Assembly (NCBI GenBank): GCA_030762175.1
Contig: CM060842.1
Coordinates: 48,565,001-48,629,000 of the forward strand
Origin: Metallyticus violacea
Lineage: Eukaryota; Arthropoda; Insecta; Mantodea; Metallyticidae
DNA: 64,000 nucleotides
Reading direction: 5' to 3'
Part shown: one piece after another, positions 45,561 to 56,400 of the stretch
Numbering within the stretch: the first letter of the stretch is position 1
How the letters are laid out: the number at the start of each line of letters is the position of its first letter
Made by a program: the position numbers and the translations under genes
The notes under the pieces: generated by a model
Told to the model about the DNA's origin: nothing
Seen by the model: only the letters and a program-made list of their open reading frames with translations
Databases searched by the model: none

Positions 45561-46168
45561 CAGCGATTCCCAAACTTCTTGTAGGCACGACCCCCTTTTC
45601 GAGAATGAAATTATTGGTAACCTTTCCATTCACTTCGCTGCTTACAGGCTGTTTGGTTTAAGATGAAACATGACCATTTTGCTGCTACCTGAGCTGTCTA
45701 GAAGGAGGGTGCGCTAATGACGGTCAAAGGGGCTGAGAGGTATTGTCACAGCCTACACTGCATATAAGTGGATTTTGGAAAACTAAGAAAACCTGTGCAA
45801 TCTGATACAAGAGAAACTGTGTGTAGGGTGCATACGTTCTTTAATGCTTTTAAGACTAGGCATTTTAGAATTGCCTATTGCCGCGCGGAATATAGCGCTA
45901 CGTCTTTTTACTTTCGATGTTTCAACTAAAAGCAACTGCGCAGTCATAATAATTAATTTGAAAATTCGCACGCACGCACGCTTCAACAACGTGACATCTA
46001 TTCAATCACAATAGTCATTACTGAGCTGCAGTATAACTGGTCAAAATAATCATAATGCAACAGTTAGTTAAACATTCTTAATAAGAATGGATAATTTCTT
46101 AATTAAAAGTACTTCCTCATATCACCGCGACCCCCATAGGGGTCCCGATTCACAGTTTGAAACTGCTG
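45561..46168. mobile_element. hAT-like MITE with 8-bp target duplication
   Basis: The left end CAGCGATTCCCAAACT and the reverse complement of the right end, CAGCAGTTTCAAACT, are imperfect inverted repeats of the CAG-GGTTC-CAAACT type seen in hAT elements. Just inside them, CACGACCCCCTTTT (left) and CGCGACCCCCATAGGGGTCC (right) also match the usual subterminal sequences. Flanks ATCTATAT (45553-45560) and ATCTATAC (46169-46176) form an 8-bp duplication with one mismatch, the hAT length. No transposase frame is present; the 68-codon minus-strand frame inside has no motif. Length 608 bp. Confidence 0.8.
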
Positions 46169-46176
46169 ATCTATAC

Positions 46177-47569
46177 CATTTAACTTATTTACAGACAATT
46201 TCATTCAGAAATGTCAATAAAGCACAAGACAAAAAGAAAATTATAAAAGCATTACATTAAATAAAATTCCAGTAGCATAACATTCCTTAAAGAATATCAT
46301 ATATATATAAGGCGCTGTTCATAGTTTTAGCAAGTTAGCTAGAAAACGTAACTTTAAACATGTTAACGCAAAACAAAAATAATGGTTATGAAAGGAAAAA
46401 AAAAGTAGGAAGCAAAACAAATAATAAATGTACAGATAAAATATAAAAACGCCATTAAATTATTTTCGCTATGTGTAAAACTGTATAAACATCAAATAGC
46501 TAGTCAAGCAAAGGACATTAAAATTTATAAAAAAATGCATTTCAGGTTGCAGGATATAAAAAATTGATAAAATAAGAAATGAAAAAGAAATTAGCGAATA
46601 TTTACACAATTGAATGTAAAATAAAAATATAACAGAAAACGACAAAAAAAAAAATTAATAATGTACTAGGAAAGAAGAGAGATCATATGTAAATGCATGT
46701 ACATGTCTAGTTATATAACTAGAAAAGCAGATACATATATAATTGACCAAGATGCGATATCCCAACTTTTTGTGCTGAGTAAAATGTTCAAGACAACGGA
46801 ACATCATGATGAGATCATATGAAGATGCATTAAGCATTAAGCATTAAGCATTAAGCATTAAAGTTGAGTTGTTATAAAGCGTAAAGGCGACTGAGTATCT
46901 GCCACCAGAGTGTGCTGCTTCTTATGAACTATTTGGTTTCCAGCATGAGTCTATCTGTGGCATGGAAGTTGACCTTAAACACACGATTTTACGATCCCTT
47001 ATTTGCAGAGGAAAGAGATCTGTGAAGACTTGGCAAGATAACAGATCGCGACTCTATTACTTCTATTAGCACAAGCAAATGTAAATGCTTTTCAGTTATA
47101 TAGATGCTAACAATTCATACTTTGAGTGTCTTGCTCTATCTACTGCAGAACAGATAGAGGTTACAACAATAGATTAATGAACAGCAGTTAACATGCAAAC
47201 TCTTCTTGCTTTGGCAATAAATGTACTAGCAAGTCCCGCTATTTAAGACGTCACCGTGACGTCTGCTGATACGATGATGAAAATGAGTGAACAAATAACA
47301 AATGCTGAGTTTCCTACTGAACAATACATGTAGGCTTTTACTAGAATCCATTAAAGATGTCAACATTTCCATGTCGCTTTCTCTTGGGCACCAGTTACCT
47401 GATTTTACCTCTCGTATCTCAGTGTGTCTACCGTTCTGAAAGTTGCTTGCGTTAGAACAAATGCATTTTACCGGGTAATGGTAGTTAAGATTCTTGCTTT
47501 GCGAAAGTTACCGAAAGAACTGCAGGACTTAATAATATAAAGCTTGCCGTATTTTCTATCATATAATAT
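46177..47569. other. AT-rich sequence with minor repeats
   Basis: It contains the GCATTAA tandem array and a short palindrome at 47247-47263 (GACGTCAC, C, GTGACGTC). No gene is recognised. Confidence 0.5.
46827..46861. repeat. Five perfect copies of GCATTAA
   Basis: A 35-bp perfect heptanucleotide array. Confidence 0.95.
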
Positions 47570-48000
47570 GTAGAGTGTAACAAAAACACCGGGTCAAACT
47601 TTAGGAATAAGTTCCTTACACCAAAACAAACAAAAAGTATATAAACTTGGATTGTTGTTATTGCAAGACAACACTCAACGCGTTTCGAGATAGGATCGAA
47701 CAACTTAAGTTTGTTAACATAATAATTATCTCGTTTATACTATCGAGTATTATTATCGATACTAATTTACATTGTGAGATGTTGCCATAAAACTTGCTTA
47801 CAATAATCATTTGTGTACATTCGTGGTTAGTAAAGTTTCTTATATTGATTTGTGCTGCAGGACAGTTACATTGAGCGGTCAGGCGAATGGTAATGGACGT
47901 GAGGCGGCGGTTGCAAGAGAGAATGTTCTCGAACCGAAGACAATCGAGTCATCCAACTTTTCCTGCAGTTGAATTGCTGCTATCAAGCCTAAATTGTAAC
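47570..48000 (+). pseudogene. Tc1/IS630-type element: left TIR and N-terminal transposase fragment
   Basis: GTAGAGTGTAACAAAAACACC, with GTCAAACTTTAGGAATAAGTTCC following, resembles the reverse-complemented right TIR of the element at 20741-21480. About 300 bp inside, ANGNGREAAVAREN (about 47884-47925) resembles the NGN-REA-R-Y helix segment of the N-terminal domain. The remainder of the gene and the right TIR are not found. Decayed fragment. Confidence 0.5.
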
Positions 48001-48339
48001 GCTAAGATTTGCGTCAGTCAAAAATGTTGGTTGTGAAAATTTAGATACCATATCTCCAAATATTGCCTAATCAGTAAACAAGACTGAAGAGATAAACAAC
48101 AGTTTGGAAGTTTGCGCAAAAGTTTTTGGTGGGTGACGGATGCCCTAACCTTGAACATGTTGAAGATGACAAGGATACAAAAGCTGGTCATGGAATGTTC
48201 TCCATATGGTGTCATATGAGACGTACAAAATGCTAAAGCCAATACCTGAATCACCTACAACACTCTAGAATGGGTTCTTCCTGGCCAATCGTATGCAACT
48301 CTTAATGCTCCTCGATCTGCAGTTTGTGGTGTTACTGTA

Positions 48340-48600
48340 TCAGCAATTTGATTCTGCAACAGAAGTTTTATGACCAGCTACCCTCGCTATCTCGTATAAC
48401 CGTGCAGCCTCACGCCTGTTACCATTCGGCGATGGTACATAAAGATATATCTGGTTGCTCATATATGAAAATCCTGCCATGGTTAAATGCTCAAATGTAA
48501 TTGAATTGCAGTACGAGCAAAATGTAAGAAACTGACCAACTGATAAAGGTAAACAAGATTTCCATAGCAACACTTCAGTATCCATATCTTAACTCTTATT
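48340..48600 (-). pseudogene. N-terminal transposase fragment, opposite orientation
   Basis: On the minus strand, FSYMSNQIYLYVPSPNGNRREAARLYE has the F--------LYG---GN-REAARLY pattern of the Tc1/IS630-type DNA-binding domain (read here at about 48395-48475). It faces the plus-strand fragment at 47884-47925, about 0.5 kb away. No catalytic motif is present. The minus-strand frame is open for 81 codons but represents only part of the domain. Confidence 0.5.
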
Positions 48601-48604
48601 GAAT

Positions 48605-48853
48605 AGTACACTCGCTTTTACTGCTGAGGCATTACATGCGGTGCTACATGAGATGAAATGGAAAGAGTTTTTTTTAAAGGAAGGAAACGCTCCTGTCTTA
48701 ATTTTAGAGTACCTCCCCGGCATTTGCCATTATGAGAACTGAGGAAAACCTGGAAAAATCTCAATCACGGAGGACGGTCTGGTGGTAACAGAACCCCAGA
48801 TCTCCCGCTCACGAGTCCGCACTTTAACGATTTCGGCCACCCGTGGCGGTTTA
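48605..48853 (-). mobile_element. SINE family B, near full length
   Basis: On the minus strand, CCGCCACGGGTGGCCGAAAT, then CGTTAAAGTGCGGACTCGTG is the head and GGGGTTCTGTTACC the decayed B box. GGCAAATGCCGGGGAGGTAC and GTTTCCTTCCTTTAAAAAAA form the body, and CCGCATGTAATGCCTCAGCA the 3' end. It is more diverged than the 45107-45399 copy, and the ATATATCATTTCATC segment is shortened. Confidence 0.85.
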
Positions 48854-51555
48854 TCAACTCTATTGTTTGAAAAAGTTAATTATTATTCTAACAAGCTTAG
48901 TTGTTGGATCGTGCCTCAAAACCCATTGAATGTTACCTTTCAGTAATAACACACAAACGGGCATTTTCGGGCATGGTGTAAGGAAATCGCCCTAAAGTTT
49001 GTCCTAGAGTTTTTGTTACATTTTGTATAATATATAATACAATGCATAATAAATTATATTATATGTCATTAAAGTTAATTACATTTTTACAAACAGCTGA
49101 TGCATCGTATCTCAAAAAGCGCTGAATATTATCTTCTAATTATAAAACATAAACCAGGTTTTTATGTAACATTTTTTTTTGTGAGGGACTCGATACTAAA
49201 AGTTGTTCCAGTATTTTTATACATCATATACAGCATATTTGATATGTAATATGAAGTAATGTATAAAATAATATTTAATTAATTATAAATAATACACAAA
49301 ATAGAGCTATAATATTATAATATGTATCTAATAATAACGAAGATCGACTGGTAGTACATCTGTATCTTTGTGAGTAAACTGAGGCTTAGTTAAATATTTA
49401 TTTTCAAGCAGCTTCTCTTTCACCTGTGTTTTTGTACGTTCATTTTACATTAATTTATTGGATATAAATTCGTACGATTGCATATACTCAACCAGAAGCA
49501 CAATTGTTATATTTTTCAGTATTTAAATAAACCAGTATCATAAAAATCTAGCTTCTAGATCAGGTTTGCAATTAAAAACAAATGAAAATCAAGACTGGGA
49601 TTGTTTACGTTATTGACTATGCCAATCTCGGGTAGACACCGTCATGCGTTATATGCAAACATTATGTTATATGCAAACATAATTTAAACAAAATGAATCT
49701 TTATTTCACAAACATGAGCGTAATGTAGCCCCAATGAATGTTGATCGTAATCCCGTCTTTATATATCAAGTATATGTAAAACTACAAAATGTAAACAAAC
49801 TTAAAATGGAGTACATCTGAAGAATAAAGTTAATAATATGATTAAATTAAGAAAAATGGACATACAGAGCTGAATAACTACCCATTTAATTCAAATAAAA
49901 CACTCAATTAAGATATTTAGAAGGAAGTTTGCATTTTAATTTTCGCTCCCAGCTACTTGAATTAATTAAATTTCAATTGGCACCCCTACTTCTAATAATT
50001 ATATTTTAAAGATGATTAAGCTTTTATCAAATCTTTTGTTTTCTGTCATTCCCTGACAACCCGAATCGTTGTTATTGTTTAAATATGGAGAGAATAAAAC
50101 TACAAAAAATATTAGGCATTTATGAAATAATTGTGTTGGTAATAAATTGTTTAACAGTTGTGTTTATCTTATAAGAAAGAAGATAATGTAAGCGGGTTAG
50201 TTAGGAGTTCCGAAATAGCCTGTATTAGTCTAGCCAACAATGGAGCACATTTTGAACTTTAAATTAGTAAAACTGTAATATTTCCCAAAATGAAATTTGT
50301 CTTTAACCTACAACTAACCGTTTTATTTTTTATTCTGTCAAATTCAAGCAACAACAACGAGAGAGAGAAAAAAAAAAAAAACAAAAAACAAAAGAAGTGA
50401 TAACAGTTTAATTTTTTTTAAATTTAAGTATCAAAAGGTAGGGATTGCATTTAAATTTTAAATGGAATGGCTGGGGTAAGGGGTGAAACCTAAAATGCAA
50501 TAAACACTGATTTTTAATTCTCCTTCATTGTTTACTTTAACGTGTTGTTGTTTTCTTTTTTTGCATTGAGTTTATTTTAAATAGCGAGTTTTTAAATGAG
50601 AGTCCTATATACATTTACATGCATTGGTTTTCCCCCAAATCGCATTACTATAACCAAAGTATGCATTTTGCAGCTGTATTTAAAATATTATCAATTGTGG
50701 CGTAGTTTTTATTTGTGCAAAAAGCAGTTCATTGCTGATCTTTTCAAATATAAAAATATACAGAAGTGCAAAAATACTGCTTGATTCAATCTGCCTGGGT
50801 CATGCTCGAACCTAAAGAGAAGAACGGAAAGTCTTTAAGTCCGGACATCATTAATTCATAGACCCTGACCGCTGGCATGGTGTGTCAAACACTTACTCTC
50901 TTTATAGGGAAAATATAATACTCCAGAAAGATGGCTTCTTTATATTCATGTAAAATCTTGTTTTAATTCAATATAAACAAACCAATAATGCACGTAAAAC
51001 AGTTAAAAACTAGAATAGCTTTACAAAACTAATTATCTTATAGCAAGCGCCCCATAAAAGCAGGTCAGATCCCGCAGTACCGGACTTTGAGGGCTAGAAG
51101 AAGGAATCTGCAGACTGCTGTAAATCACTGGTTATCAAATTATGGGACATGAAGCTGTTAACTAATATGAGAAAGGTGGTAATGTTCATCTTTATATAGT
51201 AACAGGACACTACATCTCAATTACGGTAAATGGGCTCCGGAACGCTCCATCTCGCCAAAGTTTAAATAGTGCAAATGCAAGTTTTCTAAGAATCTATGTT
51301 CGAGGTTGAATCTTTAAGAAGAAAGCCTCGGCTGTAATTTAATACAGAGATTTTTCAATCTATTTTTTTCATTAAATATGTGTGATTCTTTTATACTACG
51401 CTTTTGTGTTATTTTCTACATGTAAAGTTGATGAGTTATTTTATTTTTATTAATTAACAAATTACAACTGAACATCAGCTATCAGCAATGTTCCTTTCAC
51501 ATATTATTTCACAGTTTTAGGCAATTGAAGACCCCCAAATCTTTACACACTAAAT
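48854..51555. other. AT-rich sequence, nothing recognised
   Basis: A 17-bp direct repeat containing TTATATGCAAACAT occurs twice at about 49648-49682. A GAGAGAGA plus A14 tract lies at 50359-50382. No gene or repeat family is recognised. Confidence 0.45.
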
Positions 51556-51601
51556 AACGTGATTAAAATATTAAGTCTAATGATTTAGTTCTCTTCAATT
51601 G

Positions 51602-51842
51602 GGTTCGAACCTGGCCAGAACCGATGGATTTTTTCGGGGCGTAAAAATCCTAATAATGGCTTCCTTTGGAAGGAAAGTAAAGCCGTGGGTCCCGTGTCGT
51701 ACATTTACGGCACGAAAAAGAACCTCAAGTCTGAAAGAGAGACCTCTGAGCAAAATTTGTCGGCCGTTTCACGCCCTGAGTTGAATGGGACGCTGATGAC
51801 CTCAGATGTTAAAGAGCGTCCATAAATCAATCAATCAATCAA
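51602..51842 (+). mobile_element. SINE family A, 5'-truncated copy inside the LINE relic
   Basis: The copy begins within the tRNA B box (GGGTTCGAACCTGG) and continues through the standard body to GTTAAAGAGCGTCCATAAAT and a CAATCAATCAATC tail. A perfect 12-bp duplication, TCTCTTCAATTG, at 51590-51601 and 51843-51854 brackets it. The 5' truncation is therefore original to the insertion and not a later deletion. It splits the C-terminal end of the LINE ORF. The plus-strand reading frame over it is not a gene. Confidence 0.93.
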
Positions 51843-52242
51843 TCTCTTCAATTGTTGCCTTCATATTCATTTAACACTTTCAGCATCTCAGTGTTCTCGT
51901 GATGTAGAACTCTTTTCTGATTTTTTTGCAGTCTTTTTTATTTCTTCCCCACTATGTCACTCTTGAAGTCTTTATGAAATGTGGTTATTGCACACATTAC
52001 CATGGTGCATTAACTATTGTTCTTTTTTGAAAAGTTTGTGTGTACTTAATACAGCCCCAAAGCAATATCCTATTGGCCCATTTCATCACTTGTTTGTACT
52101 TCAGTAACTTGTTATATACGCCAAATTCTTTATTTCTCCCGGTGAGTCAATGAAGTTTCTTGTATTTGGCGTTTAATGCTGTTCTTTTACTTACAACAAA
52201 CTTCTTCCAATTTAGCTTCAAGTCTGTACTTACGTTTATTTA

Positions 52243-52511
52243 CCGCCATGAGTGGCCGAGGTCGTTCGCGGATTGTGTGCGAGAGGTCCAGTCAGGACCG
52301 TCCTCTCTGACTGAGGTTTTTTCCAGGTTTTCCTCAGTCCTCATAACTGGCAAATGCCGGGAGGTACCCTAAAAGCTTATACCTGGAACGTTTCCTTCCT
52401 TAAAAAAAAAATAAAATTCTTTCCCAATATATCATTTCATTTCATGCATCATCAGTATTCACTGCCTGTGGTGCCTCAGTAGTAAAAACGGGTGTTAAAC
52501 ACCATTAAAAA
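52243..52511 (+). mobile_element. SINE family B, inside the LINE relic
   Basis: The head CCGCCATGAGTGGCCGAGGT is present, but the region between A and B boxes is shortened (AAGGCG and the B box are missing), so its promoter is broken. The body (GGCAAATGCCGGGAGGTACC) and the 3' end (CTGCCTGTGGTGCCTCAGTA then GTAAAAACGGGTGTTAAAC) are intact. LINE-coding sequence stops at the SINE's right edge and resumes at its left edge. Flanks end GTTTATTTA and GTATTTA, a possible short duplication. Confidence 0.88.
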
Positions 52512-53668
52512 AGTATTTAACTGTTTGAACTTGTAGAGTTATTTGATTATTAATTTTTATTGGTAGTGTCTTTGTTTTTCTATTCGTAAAGGTGATATAT
52601 ACTGATCTAGTTTCATTTAATTTAACACGCGATTTATTTATCCAAATACTGATTTAATTTACATATTTTTGGAGTTTATTTGTATATTGTATCTCCTGTA
52701 TCATCGGCAAAAGTAGCCATAGTTGTATCTTTTTCTTGTGGGATATTCCTAGTGAGTTAGAGGTATAAAATTGGACCGAATACACTTCCTTGGGGCACTG
52801 CAGCAGCTATAATCTTTAAACCACATTATTCAGTTCCATGTATGTTTAATTCTGAAGTATCTGCTTTCCATATAAAAGTTCAGTATTTGACAAAACTGAC
52901 TGGGAAGGTTCCGTTGAAGCTGATATATTTGTGCCGGACGTTATTGTCACGTCTAAGAATACACTAGAATAAATTTTGGTGTTGTCTCTCTGATATCAAC
53001 AATTCGATGTACTTGATCGACAGTTGAATACTCATTTCTATATCCAAGTTGCTGTTCAGGTATTAATTTACTTTCTGCTGGTACCAGTTTTAACCGTTTT
53101 GATAATAAATTAGCTTAGAGGGTTGTGATATTAGTGAAATCGGTCTATGTGAATCCTTTTATTTGGGATTTTTACTAGGGGTGAGGCTCATTATAAACTA
53201 TCTCATCTTCCACAGACTAGGTACATGTTTAAGTCTTATTGTAGCATTGATTAAGTGTAATAACTTTACAATAATTTCTTCTAGTAGCTCTTTATGAACT
53301 TATCTGTGATTAAGTCATGTCCCGAAGCATATTTTTTTCTTCTTCTTTTGCATTTACATTCTGGCTGATTTCCTGTTTTAAAGTTCTTTTCCTATCCTTC
53401 TCTTTCTGAAATTTACGTCTTCATTTGCTGTTTGTGTAGATAGAGACTGAAAGGTTTGTTTCAAGTAATCTCTGCATTTTCCTCGTCACATTGAACAAAT
53501 GTCAAGTAAAATTATACACATCTTAAAATTTTGAAGCAAATCGGTGTGTTTGATACTGAGAAAATATGCATTTTATAAGATAGAAAGAAAAATCTTGGGA
53601 ATCGATAAATGTGTCGTGCCTGTAAGTGCATTCCAGCTTCATAAGATAAATCATCTTCATCTTCTAAG

Positions 53669-53932
53669 AAACCGACCCAAGTGGCCAAAGTCGCAAAGGC
53701 AGAGCTCTCTTGAACAGTAGGTCTGCGTTTTGAATTCCATCATAACTTTCCTGCCTAAATGAGGCTTTTCCTAGGGTTTTCTCAATAGTAAATGCTAACT
53801 AAGGCCTAAAACGCTGTCCTTTCCAAAATTCCTTTCCCAATTCATCATTTCATCTCGTGCCTGTCATTGACCACCGCATATAATGTCACAATGATAAGTT
53901 CCTTTGTTAAACATTATTCAAATACTCCCAAC
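53669..53932 (+). mobile_element. SINE family B, strongly decayed copy
   Basis: ACCGACCCAAGTGGCCAAAG at the left is a decayed head. GAGGCTTTTCCTAGGGTTTT and TAAGGCCTAAAACGCTGTCC follow, then TTCCCAATTCATCATTTCAT and ACCGCATATAATGTCAC. The order matches family B throughout, with roughly one change in four positions. It is probably the oldest family B copy here. Confidence 0.6.
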
Positions 53933-54180
53933 TAGGATAACTAAAAGACACGTGTTTATAAAATACTATACATTGACTTCAATATACAGTTTACCACAAC
54001 GTTTAGTTTCCATAAAAACATCAAAATGTATATACTAGCTCCGATAAGGAACATAAGAGTTTTCTTTTCAATCTGTATTATATTTATCATTCTGAAAATT
54101 GCACAAGTTATACATTTTTAAATATCTTAAGTCAACATTAAATATTCCACAATTTCATCCCTTTCGGAGTCTCTTAGGGC
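53933..54180. other. AT-rich sequence, nothing recognised
   Basis: No feature supported. Confidence 0.5.
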
Positions 54181-54187
54181 TTGATAG

Positions 54188-54360
54188 TTGCAATTTGGGA
54201 AACGCTAGCTAATTGTTACACTTTAAGAAAACGTTTATTTTATTTATAGGATAACTTTAGAATGTTTATTTTAAAACATTCATAAACCAATCCAGATTTC
54301 GCAAAAAGGAACATTATTTAGAAACAATGTCCTAGAACAGCTGTTCTCAAACTGTTGTCC
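54188..54360. mobile_element. Two hAT-like terminal sequences, unpaired
   Basis: CAATTTGGGAAACGCTAG at about 54191-54208, preceded by CTTAGGGCTTGATAGTTG, looks like a right end of a CAGCGTTTCCCAAATT element. CAGCTGTTCTCAAACTGTTG at about 54339-54358, followed by CCGGGATCCCTGGGG, looks like a left end of another. No convincing partner ends or 8-bp duplications were found for either. Confidence 0.35.
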
Positions 54361-54425
54361 GGGATCCCTGGGGTCTGTTAGCAGCATTTATTCTTGAATG
54401 TATAGGTACAAACAATGAATTAGAA

Positions 54426-54457
54426 AAAAAGAAAGAAAGAAAGAAAGAAAAAAAAGG
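54426..54457. repeat. (GAAA)n microsatellite
   Basis: GAAA repeats between two A runs. Confidence 0.9.
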
Positions 54458-55130
54458 AATGAGTTAATATATATTAGAATAAAATTGAAAGCGATCTTAA
54501 GTTCCATTAAGTGGAAAACATAAGACAAAGCAGAACACTCATATGTATTGTAGTAGTTTTCCTGGCAACAGCACGCATCTCTGCGTAGGTTTGGGCTCAT
54601 CTCCCTCAGTTTTTACCGGACAATCAAAGAAGGCCATGAAAGGTTTGATGCCTTTTGTAATAACTTATTTATGTGATAAACAAATAATTGTCTGCGTTCA
54701 TTTATCTAATCAGAACTGAAAATATAAAATTTTCCTATTAAGGCCGATATATTACAGCTTGTAAGCGAAATGTACATGATCACCCTCATTTAAGAATTAA
54801 AATTTATCGTAAGTTGCGCTATAATATATTGTTAGTTATTATTAATTATAACTTTATGTGTTTTATATACTTTTGAATGTATTATTATTGTTATGATATG
54901 ATTAATGTGTAAGGATATATATTGCAATAAAATGGGAAATATTGAAAATATGAGCATTTTTGTTATATCTTTAAACATTGCAAACTATAAAACTATACAA
55001 AACTATACAAACCATATTAGTCTCCTATAAAGCATATAGGATGCTACTTTAAGATTTTAAACTTTCAGTAAAATCTTAAGAGTCAAGATAAGTTTGGAAA
55101 ATGCTTTCTAGAACAAAGAAAATAAATTAT
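54458..55130. other. AT-rich sequence, nothing recognised
   Basis: Two copies of AAAACTATAC occur near 54990-55010. No gene seen. Confidence 0.5.
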
Positions 55131-55507
55131 CAGGGGCGGAGAGGATACTTCGGTACTTCAGCCTTGCTCAACGGTTGGGCCCAATGGGGACACCTCATGA
55201 AGAAAGGATTGAGATAAGGGAGATTCTGGAGGGCCCAGGATCTACGGGCGTTAACTGTATGGACGTAGAGGGGACTCCTAACACGTTTCCATGTAAAACA
55301 CCTGAATCCCCTCTACGGAGTTGGAGCCTCTCAGAAGGTCAATTCCCATACCAGATGCCAGGGTAGAAATCTTTACAAGCGCAAGCCACCGTCACAACCG
55401 CCGTGCCACCTAACCCTGGCATACATTCTAGCGTTTGCTTAAGCGACAGGTTAAGCATCCCGAATGCAAGTCTCAAGCGATACCCTCTGAGCCACTCGAC
55501 TGGCAGT
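55131..55507 (-). mobile_element. SINE family C, shortened copy
   Basis: On the minus strand the head CAGTCGAGTGGCTCAGAGGG is followed by TATCGCTTGAGACTTGCATTCGGG. The B box has been lost with a deletion of roughly 80 bp after it. The body retains GTGACGGTGGCTTGCGCTTG and GGGACTCC-type blocks, and the family 3' end is present (plus GGGGCGGAGAGGATACTTCG). Short frames over it are not genes. Confidence 0.75.
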
Positions 55508-55739
55508 AAGGATCAGAATTGACGTTGGAAACCCCGACACAATTATTGTAACAATCCTTTATTTACAGAATGAACTTTTATGCATTTATAATACAATATT
55601 TTTATTCAATAACAATAATCTGGTTTCAGAAAAAAGATTCTGTTTCTTGCAGACTAATTCTAAACTGTGTGGGAGGAAAAAACAAAAGAAAACAAAACAA
55701 ACAAAAGGTGAACAATTTTTTTTGAAGCAGCGATTGTTC

Positions 55740-55900
55740 TATGTAACTTTTTTACGCGAACAACAGGTATAGTATGATGTTCTATTCTCCCCATATGCTG
55801 CATGGATTCTGGCGACTAGGTCCTCCGCTGATTTCTTAGGAGTTTCGAGACGGCATCGTGAACTTGCATAACATGCATAAGTGTGCGAAAGCGCAAGTCG
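55740..55900 (-). pseudogene. Tc1/IS630-type transposase C-terminal fragment
   Basis: On the minus strand, LETPKKSAEDLVARIHAAYG (about 55790-55850) matches the region after the FFLWG motif in this transposase type (VY-TPV---EDLVARI--A-). Upstream sequence to about 56200 is not readable as transposase. The fragment is short, but the match is long for a chance event. Confidence 0.5.
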
Positions 55901-56282
55901 CTCACATTAATCAACACAGATTCAATATTCACCATTCAATATACTGGTGTTTGACAATGTGTACCGCCATGTACGCACTGTAATTATGTTAAAGACCAAA
56001 AATTGGAACTCCTTTTGCAGTTAAAAGCACAAATGTGATTCACTTTTTGAACTGGTGGAGGCTTCTTGACTAAACATGAAATGCATGTTCATCACCATTT
56101 TCTGAAGCGTAGGCAACTTTTGACTTCTTACAACGCCTAAACACCTATTTCCGAACATGAAACCCGTTCTTCATATTACCGTCCCGCGCAACATGTACAA
56201 GTGTTGTCGGTTATTTTTTGGAATCATCTTTTATGCGTCTACGTATTTATGTCCCCAACGAGAATTCTCCAAGGTATGGGGA

Positions 56283-56400
56283 AGATTCGCGGTTGTGGCC
56301 TGAGGGGCTGCACGGTATCTCAGATGGTAATGATAAATTTAAGATCCGTGATTCGAGTCTTGGCCGTGACCTCGAGTTTTTCCTATCTTGATATAAAAAA
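56283..56400 (+). mobile_element. Possible tRNA-derived SINE (family D)
   Basis: GGCTGCACGGTATCTCAGAT, then GGTAATGATAAATTTAAG is A-box-like and CCGTGATTCGAGTCTTGGCC is B-box-like, with plausible spacing. It is followed by TTTTTCC and TTTCCTTCGGCTGATCATAA. It is the only copy in the window and its 3' boundary is unknown. The reading frame at 56201-56476 crosses it and is not supported. Confidence 0.45.

Larger units (their letters stand above)
51560..53510 (-). pseudogene. Jockey-type non-LTR retrotransposon ORF2 relic, interrupted by two SINEs
   Basis: Read on the minus strand from 53510 down, the RT domain is recognisable in order. A GYDLITDKF-like region (about 53300) is followed by HRPISL (53129-53150), then STVDQVHRI (about 53010), the PQGSVFGPILY motif (about 52765-52795) and the catalytic TFADD (52700-52714). 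NETRSVYITFTNRKT follows (about 52590-52635), and the sequence stops at the SINE B insertion. Beyond it are LKLNWKKF--SKR-ALNAKYKKLH (about 52140-52225), NKLLKYK, RILLWG and TIVNAPW (about 52005-52025), then the SINE A insertion. After that the C-terminal SLDLI end lies at about 51572-51590. Many stops and frameshifts; inactive. The PQGSV-LGP--Y-LY--DIPQ context and the SLDLI end point to the jockey clade; that assignment is inference. Confidence 0.85.
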
